A DNA stretch of 6,514 bases, taken from the NCBI GenBank assembly GCA_934281515.1, contig CAKQXG010000119.1, positions 1 through 6,514 of the forward strand. The letters run 5' to 3'. This DNA comes from an uncultured Clostridia bacterium (GTDB lineage Bacteria; Bacillota; Clostridia; Christensenellales; CAG-314). Both the position numbers and the translations under genes were made by a program. Positions 1-3,963 of the stretch are shown here, piece by piece (position 1 is the stretch's first letter; each line of letters begins with the position of its first letter). The notes under the pieces are model-generated. The model did not search any database, was not told the DNA's origin, and saw only the letters and a list, made by a program, of their open reading frames with translations.

Positions 1-2
1 TA

Positions 3-563
3 TACAACACCTACGTCAAGCGTGACGGTGCTGCGGAGATGTTGGAATATCTCAACAAAAGCGACTTTTTCTCCGCGCCTGCCTCTGCAAAGTTTCACAT
101 GGCGGAGACTGCAGGACTGTGCATGCACTCCGTCAACGTGTACAACCGTCTTAAAAAGCTGGTTGCGGCGGAATACGGAGAGGACTATACCGGGATTTAC
201 AGCGATGAAACAATTGCCGTATGCGGATTGTTGCATGACGTATGTAAGGTCAATTACTATGCGGTGGAGATGCGTAATGTCAAGGAGGAGGGTGGCTGGG
301 TAAAGAAACCATTCTACAAGGTTGACGAGCGCTACCCCTACGGACACGGCGAAAAATCGGTGTTTATCATCAATCAATATATGCGTTTGAGTGCCGAAGA
401 AGCCATGGCTATCAACTGGCATATGGGCGGTTTCGATGCGAGAGTGATGGGCGGCAGTTACAGCCTCAGCGAAGCGTATGCCAAGTTTAAGCTTGCATTG
501 CTGTTGCACGTTGCCGACCTTGAGGCAACCTACCTTGACGAAGAGCGCGGTTTGAAGTTGTAG
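3..563 (+). CDS. HD-domain metal-dependent phosphohydrolase, 5'-truncated by window edge
   Basis: The frame is open from the first complete codon at base 3 to the TAG at 561-563, so the gene starts outside the window; 186 residues are visible. An internal ATG at 39 has no ribosome site, and the residues before it seem to belong to the conserved region, so I do not take it as the start. Counting from that Met, the HD-superfamily metal ligands are present: H30 in MHSVNVY, H66-D67 in LLHDVCK, H103 in GHGEKS, H128 in NWHMG and D160 in HVAD. The FFSAP...FH...AGL...HS block resembles a family of small soluble Firmicutes HD hydrolases. HD proteins of this kind usually cleave phosphate esters of nucleotides or nucleic acids using bound divalent metal. 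The substrate cannot be told here. No membrane segment is seen. The family call is firm and the exact function is open. Confidence 0.87.
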   Translation, partial: YNTYVKRDGAAEMLEYLNKSDFFSAPASAKFHMAETAGLCMHSVNVYNRLKKLVAAEYGEDYTGIYSDETIAVCGLLHDVCKVNYYAVEMRNVKEEGGWVKKPFYKVDERYPYGHGEKSVFIINQYMRLSAEEAMAINWHMGGFDARVMGGSYSLSEAYAKFKLALLLHVADLEATYLDEERGLKL

Positions 564-580
564 TCTTGCTTCAAATTTTT
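549..580 (+). terminator. Probable intrinsic terminator overlapping the HD gene stop codon
   Basis: TTTGAAG (551-557) pairs perfectly with CTTCAAA (569-575) around an 11-base loop that contains the TAG stop, and five T follow at 576-580. The stem is AT-rich and the loop large, so termination may be partial. If it works, the hydrolase at 618 needs read-through or its own promoter in the 54-base gap, where I see no convincing one. Confidence 0.45.
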
Positions 581-605
581 ACATACGTATTACGATTTCT
601 GCGAC

Positions 606-612
606 AAAGAGG
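606..612 (+). promoter_or_regulatory. Ribosome binding site of the alpha/beta hydrolase gene
   Basis: AAAGAGG ends five bases before ATG 618. It fixes the start and leaves the whole N-terminal membrane segment in the protein. Confidence 0.65.
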
Positions 613-617
613 CTAAA

Positions 618-1547
618 ATGATATTTGTTTATATTGCTTTGGCAGTGGTGGCGTTGGTGCTTGTCACTACGGCGGTGATGTTTGTAATGACGTTTTACTC
701 ACCGCTGACCAAGGCGCAATACGACGTCAGGGAAGTGCCTACGGGACAAGGCTACGACGAGTACCGTGACAAGATGCTTGCCATGATTGACGAGCTTGCC
801 GTCTACAAGGTCGAGACGGTTGCCATACCATCCGCGGACGGTCTGGTGCTGCTGGGCAAGTACATTCACGTTGCCGACGGTGCGCCGCTTGACATCATGG
901 TGCATGGTTATCGCGGACTTGCCGTGCGTGATTTCAGCGGTGGAGCGGTCGCGCGTATAAAAAGCGGACACAATGTATTGCTCGTCGAGCAGCGTGCTCA
1001 CGAACATAGCGGCGGTCATGTAATTACATTTGGCATACGGGAACGATTCGACGTTATGCGCTGGGTAGACTATGCCGTGCGCCGTTTCGGTAACGATGTC
1101 AAAATCGTTCTTTTCGGCGTATCGATGGGCGCGGCAACGGTGCTTATGACGTCAAACCTTGGTTTGCCGCCGCAGGTCAAGGCAATCTGTGCAGACTGTC
1201 CTTATTCGTCGCCTGCCGACATAATTAAAAACACCATACGTAGTCTCAAATTGCCCGTATGGCTATGCTATCCTTTGGTTTGGCTTGGCGCGTTGGTGTG
1301 GGGACATTTCAACTTGTCGTCCGCTTCCGCGGTCAAGGCTGTTGCCGATGCCACGATTCCGATTCTTATCATGCACGGCATGTCGGATGGTTTCGTGCCA
1401 TGCGAAATGAGTAAGAAAATTGCCTCGGCAAACCCCGACAAAGTAGAGTTGCACTTGTGGTCGGATGCTGTCCATGCCATGAGCTTTGTCTTGCACACCG
1501 ACGATTACATGGCAATCGAAAAGGCATTTCTGGACAAGGTTTTGTGA
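618..1547 (+). CDS. Membrane-anchored alpha/beta hydrolase (serine hydrolase family)
   Basis: This 309-residue protein has one hydrophobic segment at about residues 3-25, probably an uncleaved anchor, followed by an alpha/beta-hydrolase domain. The domain shows the oxyanion-side motif HGYRG (96-100), the nucleophile elbow G-V-S169-M-G, the acid D257 in HGMSDGFVP and the catalytic H286 in DAVHAMSF, so the Ser-Asp-His triad is complete. The stretch QRAHEHSGGHVITFG (125-139) matches a block typical of YqkD-like hydrolases. Its length fits that family. It probably hydrolyses an ester, thioester or peptide-like bond at the membrane; the substrate is unknown, and annotations of this family as peptidases are not proven. 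The start is ATG 618, with AAAGAGG at 606-612 five bases upstream. It lies 54 bases after the HD gene and may be co-transcribed with it if the hairpin between them is leaky. Confidence 0.9.
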   Translation: MIFVYIALAVVALVLVTTAVMFVMTFYSPLTKAQYDVREVPTGQGYDEYRDKMLAMIDELAVYKVETVAIPSADGLVLLGKYIHVADGAPLDIMVHGYRGLAVRDFSGGAVARIKSGHNVLLVEQRAHEHSGGHVITFGIRERFDVMRWVDYAVRRFGNDVKIVLFGVSMGAATVLMTSNLGLPPQVKAICADCPYSSPADIIKNTIRSLKLPVWLCYPLVWLGALVWGHFNLSSASAVKAVADATIPILIMHGMSDGFVPCEMSKKIASANPDKVELHLWSDAVHAMSFVLHTDDYMAIEKAFLDKVL

Positions 1548-1612
1548 TTTTCTTTTGTAATATTCACTTGTAGAGATAAACTTCTTTGAAATGATCAGCG
1601 GACATTACTCAT

Positions 1613-1642
1613 AAAAAAACGCTTCGTGTGAAGCGTTTTTTT
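1613..1642. terminator. Bidirectional intrinsic terminator between convergent genes
   Basis: This is a perfect 13-base inverted repeat: seven A plus CGCTTC (1613-1625), loop GTGT, then GAAGCG plus seven T (1630-1642). Read in either direction it gives a CG-closed hairpin followed by a U-run, so it can end both the + strand hydrolase transcript (stop 1547) and the - strand tetR-sel1 transcript. Its right arm overlaps the first two bases (1641-1642) of the reverse-complemented TAA stop of the Sel1 gene. Confidence 0.9.
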
Positions 1643-2618
1643 AATACGTATTGATTTTTTTATTCTTTTTGAGCAATTTCAACGCCGCTTTAGCGTGTCG
1701 ATTGCCTACGTCAGCCGACGCGCTCCACCAGATTTCCGCTTGTTCCGCGCTTTGTTCGGTGCCTTCTCCGTAGTAGTAGCAATTGCCCAGATTATACTGC
1801 GCGCCGGGGTCACCTTCGTAAGCGGCCAGCGCATACCATTCCGCGGCTTTTTTGTCATCTTTTGCTACGCCCAGACCGAAGTGGTAACAATTGCCAAGGT
1901 TGTATTGTGCGTCGATGTCGCCGCTTTGTGCGGCAAGTGTATACCAATGTACGGCTTTTTCGTAGTCTCTTTTGGTTCCTTTGCCAAAGAAATAGCAGTT
2001 TGCCAGACGGAATTGCGCACTGCGGTGGTTGTTCTGCGCCGCCCTGCCAAACCAATATACGGATTTTTTGAAATCTCTTTCCGTGCCGTTGCCGAAGTAG
2101 TAGCGATTGCCGGAGTTGTGCAATGCACATGCCTCGTTGATCGACTTACCGCTTATGGGTGCGTTTCTTGTGTAATGTGTCCGGTTGTTGTTCCTGCCGA
2201 TTTCGTAGAGCAGTCCCAATTCATACTGAGCCTCCGCATAATCCTTTTCTGCGGACAACGTAAAGTACCGTATGGCTTCTTCGTAGTCGACGTCGGTTCC
2301 CGTGCCGTCGCGGTAGCACTCCGCAAGCAAACATTCGCCTTTCGCGTCATTTTGTTCGGCGGCTCTTTTGTACCAACTGAAAGCCGCCTTTTCGTCTGTT
2401 TTTACGCCTAGTCCGTACTCGTAACAACGCGCCACGGCAATTTGAGCATGTATGTATCCTGCTTCGGCAGCCTTTTGGTACAGCGTAAACGCTTTTTCGG
2501 TATCTTTCTCTGTACCTTCGCCGTTTCCGTAGCAACAGCCCAGATTGTACGTTGCTTTCGCATCGCCTTGCTCTGCGGCATTTAAAAATGTATTGAATAA
2601 TTCTTTATCTATAATCAT
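1641..2618 (-). CDS. Sel1-like repeat (TPR-like) protein
   Basis: The 325-residue protein is almost wholly built of 36-residue Sel1-like helix-turn-helix repeats with the pattern A-x-Y-x-L-G-x-C-Y-x-x-G-x-G, then (K/E)A-x-x-W-(Y/F) and AA. Clear repeats start near residues 19, 55, 91, 161, 198, 234 and 270. The one beginning at 127 keeps only its first helix and is followed by an atypical Asn/Arg-rich stretch (143-160). A short Lys-rich tail ends the protein. There is no signal peptide or membrane segment, so it is probably cytoplasmic. Sel1 repeats bind other proteins as scaffolds or adaptors; no catalytic domain is seen and the partner is unknown. The start is ATG at 2618, giving a sensible N-terminus, but no Shine-Dalgarno is visible. 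Since the gene begins 22 bases after the TetR stop, translation may depend on coupling. Some bacterial Sel1 proteins are exported, but this one lacks the signal. Confidence 0.92.
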   Translation of the reverse strand: MIIDKELFNTFLNAAEQGDAKATYNLGCCYGNGEGTEKDTEKAFTLYQKAAEAGYIHAQIAVARCYEYGLGVKTDEKAAFSWYKRAAEQNDAKGECLLAECYRDGTGTDVDYEEAIRYFTLSAEKDYAEAQYELGLLYEIGRNNNRTHYTRNAPISGKSINEACALHNSGNRYYFGNGTERDFKKSVYWFGRAAQNNHRSAQFRLANCYFFGKGTKRDYEKAVHWYTLAAQSGDIDAQYNLGNCYHFGLGVAKDDKKAAEWYALAAYEGDPGAQYNLGNCYYYGEGTEQSAEQAEIWWSASADVGNRHAKAALKLLKKNKKINTY

Positions 2619-2640
2619 AATTCAGCGTTTCGTGTTTTGT

Positions 2641-3240
2641 CTATTTAAACAAATTTACAATGGTCTCGCACACAATCCGGCGCATAGCGTCGTAGTTCAG
2701 ATACTTGTGTTTGTCAAACACGTACTCGTGTGCAAAACTCTGCACAAGGTTTATTGCAAGGTGCACGCGCTCGGTTTTGTTTGGCGTTGCAATGCCCATT
2801 TCCGTCAGCTGTGCCGACACGCCCTTGGTTATACGATCTTCCAACCCCAAAAACTGTCTGTCAACCGCTTCGTCGGACGAAGCCAGACTGTGCAACGTGT
2901 TGTGCAACTGCGCGTGCGACGTATGCATGGCAATGGTGGTGTCCACAACCTTTGCGACAAGTCCGCCGATATCCAGCGGCTGTTGTATGTCGCGGAACAG
3001 TGCGATTATCGGCTCGGTCACTTCGTCAAGGTAAATCTCCAGCACGCACAACAGAATGTCGTGCTTGTCGTGGAAGTATCCGTACACGATGCCCGTACTT
3101 ACGCCTGCTCGCTTGGCAATTTCTACGGTATTGGTGCCGTAGTAGCCAATCTCACTGAACAGTTCGTAGCCGGCTTGTATAATTCGGTTCTTTTTTTCTA
3201 TGCTGCGCTCTTGTTGAGGCTGTCTGATGTCGTTTGCCAT
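2641..3240 (-). CDS. TetR/AcrR family transcriptional regulator
   Basis: The protein has 199 residues from ATG 3240. Residues about 15-62 form the TetR DNA-binding region: a first helix (KKNRIIQAGYELFSEIGYYG) and the helix-turn-helix TVEIAKRAGVSTGIVYGYF followed by HDKHDIL, close to the family consensus. The remaining part is helical and variable, as expected for the ligand-binding and dimer domain, so the inducer cannot be predicted. A longer version from GTG 3258 is possible, but its extra six codons lie over a TATAAT box whose predicted transcript start is 3240. I therefore prefer ATG 3240, which gives a leaderless mRNA. The gene is divergent from the feo operon and is followed after 22 bases by the Sel1 gene. 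It may repress itself, feo or its own operon; the known iron regulators Fur and DtxR belong to other families, so a role in iron control is only inference from position. Confidence 0.92.
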   Translation of the reverse strand: MANDIRQPQQERSIEKKNRIIQAGYELFSEIGYYGTNTVEIAKRAGVSTGIVYGYFHDKHDILLCVLEIYLDEVTEPIIALFRDIQQPLDIGGLVAKVVDTTIAMHTSHAQLHNTLHSLASSDEAVDRQFLGLEDRITKGVSAQLTEMGIATPNKTERVHLAINLVQSFAHEYVFDKHKYLNYDAMRRIVCETIVNLFK

Positions 3241-3246
3241 AGGCAC

Positions 3247-3274
3247 ATTATACCACACTACAAATAAAAAGCAA
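3247..3274 (-). promoter_or_regulatory. Promoter of the tetR-sel1 unit, extended -10 type
   Basis: Read on the - strand: TTGCTT at 3274-3269, a 16-base spacer, then TATAAT at 3252-3247, preceded directly by TGG, which gives the extended -10 TG motif. The -10 is a perfect consensus and the -35 matches at three of six bases. The expected transcription start, seven bases past the hexamer, falls at 3240, the A of the tetR ATG. Confidence 0.7.
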
Positions 3275-3311
3275 CCCCATTGCGCAAAAAAGTTGAAAAA
3301 ATGTGAAAAAA
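3266..3311. promoter_or_regulatory. Helically phased A-tracts (predicted curved DNA)
   Basis: A-runs at 3266-3270, 3286-3291, 3296-3301 and 3306-3311 have centres 20, 10 and 10 bases apart, so all four face the same side of the helix. Such phasing is the classic cause of intrinsic DNA curvature. The tract lies upstream of the feo -35 box, where it could also act as an UP element for RNA polymerase alpha subunits. Confidence 0.6.
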
Positions 3312-3323
3312 CATTCGTATTTT

Positions 3324-3334
3324 GTTTGACAAAC
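3324..3334. promoter_or_regulatory. Candidate operator: inverted repeat over the feo -35 box
   Basis: GTTTG-A-CAAAC is a perfect 11-base palindrome centred on 3329 that covers the feo TTGACA box. A repressor bound here would block the promoter. The half-sites are short and A/T-biased, so chance is possible. It does not resemble a Fur box or the DtxR/MntR consensus that I know. Confidence 0.3.
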
Positions 3335-3354
3335 TCATATTGTGGTGGTACAAT
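3326..3354 (+). promoter_or_regulatory. Promoter of the feo operon (sigma-70/sigma-A type)
   Basis: TTGACA at 3326-3331, a 17-base spacer, and TACAAT at 3349-3354 with TGG just before it. This is a perfect -35, a five-of-six -10, ideal spacing and an extended -10. The predicted start is near 3361, giving a leader of about 69 bases before the first feoA. It is the strongest promoter in the window by inspection. Confidence 0.85.
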
Positions 3355-3384
3355 CTACGTGAATTTGAAGAAAGTTTCACATTT

Positions 3385-3416
3385 GTTCCCGTTTACGGAG
3401 TGCAAAGCGGTGGAAC
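3385..3416 (+). promoter_or_regulatory. Possible leader hairpin just before the first feoA ribosome site
   Basis: GTTCC (3385-3389) can pair with GGAAC (3412-3416). Inside, CGTTT (3390-3394) can pair with AAA-G-CG (3404-3409) with one bulged G, leaving a nine-base loop. The base of the stem is two bases from the AAGGAG at 3419, so folding could affect translation. No known riboswitch is recognised. Confidence 0.25.
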
Positions 3417-3418
3417 GC

Positions 3419-3424
3419 AAGGAG
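3419..3424 (+). promoter_or_regulatory. Ribosome binding site deciding the first feoA start
   Basis: AAGGAG is followed after five bases by ATG 3430. The frame is open further upstream to an ATG-less start at 3322, but that lies before the predicted transcript start, so this site decides the start. Confidence 0.85.
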
Positions 3425-3429
3425 AAAAC

Positions 3430-3648
3430 ATGCCATTGGTATTTGCCCCCACCAATACAAATCTGACGATAGTCAAGATTGTTGCGGACGACAAACTGAA
3501 AAAACATCTGGAAAGTCTCGGCATACTTGTTGACGGCGACATAGTGGTGCTAAACACCACCGGCGGTAGCGTAGTGTGCAAAATCAAGGACGGACGTATC
3601 GCGTTGGACAGCGATATTTCCACAAAGATTTTTGTCAAGACAAAGTAA
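3430..3648 (+). CDS. feoA: FeoA-domain ferrous iron transport protein, first copy
   Basis: This is a 72-residue protein that is a single FeoA (SH3-like beta-barrel) domain. It begins MPLVFAP and has the TIVKI strand, a helix (DKLKKHLESLGIL), then VDGDIVVL, the NTTGGSV turn and a final KDGRIALD segment, in the order typical of short Firmicutes FeoA proteins. FeoA is a small cytoplasmic protein needed for, or stimulating, Fe(II) uptake by FeoB, probably by contact with FeoB; its precise biochemical role is debated. It lies first in a three-gene operon, 81 bases ahead of the second FeoA gene, and is driven by the promoter at 3326-3354. It differs clearly from the second copy (for example LGILVDGD against MGITPGAE), so this is not a recent duplication. 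Firmicutes feo operons often carry two FeoA genes. Confidence 0.9.
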   Translation: MPLVFAPTNTNLTIVKIVADDKLKKHLESLGILVDGDIVVLNTTGGSVVCKIKDGRIALDSDISTKIFVKTK

Positions 3649-3666
3649 CTTCGCTTAATCTCGCAT

Positions 3667-3682
3667 GCGGCAATGCCGCGGC
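3667..3682. repeat. GC-rich overlapping palindromes between the two feoA genes
   Basis: GCGGC-AAT-GCCGC (3667-3679, counting a perfect 6+1+6 palindrome) overlaps GCCGCGGC (3675-3682). It could form a short hairpin in the operon mRNA or be a protein site. There is no T-run after it, so it is not a standard terminator. Confidence 0.3.
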
Positions 3683-3687
3683 GCGGT

Positions 3688-3696
3688 TGATACAAT
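3688..3696 (+). promoter_or_regulatory. Possible internal promoter before the second feoA (extended -10 only)
   Basis: TGATACAAT forms an extended -10 (TG-n-TACAAT) identical in its hexamer to the main feo promoter. No -35-like sequence lies 16-18 bases upstream. If active it would start near 3703 and give extra feoA2-feoB mRNA. Confidence 0.3.
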
Positions 3697-3711
3697 CAAA
3701 AAAATTAGAAT

Positions 3712-3717
3712 AAGGAG
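3712..3717 (+). promoter_or_regulatory. Ribosome binding site of the second feoA
   Basis: AAGGAG is followed after 12 bases by ATG 3730. The spacing is a little long, but the purine-rich AAAGAGAAAG in between offers a weaker, closer site. No other in-frame ATG competes. Confidence 0.6.
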
Positions 3718-3729
3718 AAAGAGAAAGCT

Positions 3730-3963
3730 ATGCAAAAGACACTTGATACTTTTGCCATCGGCGAAACGGGCGTTGTCAAGTCCGTTGCCGGCGAAGGAAA
3801 AATCAAACGTCGCTTGTTCGACATGGGTATCACTCCCGGTGCCGAAATCTACATGCGTAAGCGCGCTCCCTTGGGCGACCCCATCGAAGTGACGTTGCGC
3901 GGCTACGAGCTGACGTTGCGCAAGACCGAAGCTTGCTGCGTTACAATGGAGGTGGCTGACTAA
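3730..3963 (+). CDS. feoA: FeoA-domain ferrous iron transport protein, second copy
   Basis: This 77-residue protein is one complete FeoA domain of the more classical type: the strand GETGVVKSV, a helix with KIKRRLFDMGITPGAEI, a basic strand (MRKRAPLGDPIEVTLRGYELTLRK) and a last strand CCVTMEV. The MGI-x-PG signature and the DP-x-x-V-x-LRGY-x-L-x-LRK segment are hallmarks of FeoA partners of FeoB. It is expected to act in the cytoplasm beside the FeoB G domain. Its TAA stop overlaps the feoB ATG (TAATG, one shared base), so the two are probably translationally coupled and made in related amounts. The adjacent Cys pair (CC in TEACCVT) is a small oddity, not a known motif of the family. Of the two copies, this one is more likely to be the direct FeoB partner. 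Confidence 0.94.
   Translation: MQKTLDTFAIGETGVVKSVAGEGKIKRRLFDMGITPGAEIYMRKRAPLGDPIEVTLRGYELTLRKTEACCVTMEVAD
3948..3954 (+). promoter_or_regulatory. Ribosome binding site of feoB inside the end of feoA
   Basis: GGAGGTG lies eight bases before ATG 3963, inside the last codons of the second feoA. With the TAATG overlap it supports the feoB start and translational coupling. Confidence 0.8.

Noticed and set aside
564..617. Promoter for the alpha/beta hydrolase in the gap (TTGCTT at 566, TACGAT at 591)
   Set aside because: The spacer would be 19 bases and both boxes match poorly; TTGCTT also lies in the terminator stem.
1695..2411. A 238-codon + strand frame opposite the Sel1 gene
   Set aside because: It is antisense to a clear repeat protein and shows a mirrored 36-codon periodicity (repeated YGFF-like pieces), which is the shadow of the Sel1 repeats.
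3241..3258. Longer TetR protein from GTG 3258
   Set aside because: These codons overlap the consensus -10 box of the likely tetR promoter and lack a ribosome site; kept only as an alternative.
2545..3267. A 240-codon + strand frame opposite tetR
   Set aside because: The TetR helix-turn-helix on the - strand is convincing, and this frame has no domain, promoter or ribosome site.
3322..3429. N-terminal extension of the first FeoA back to 3322
   Set aside because: It would begin before the predicted transcript start near 3361, and the strong AAGGAG site serves ATG 3430. Residues from 3430 already form a full FeoA domain.
3361..3429. Riboswitch or Fur box in the feo leader
   Set aside because: No known aptamer signature or GATAATGATAATCATTATC-like element was found, only a weak hairpin.
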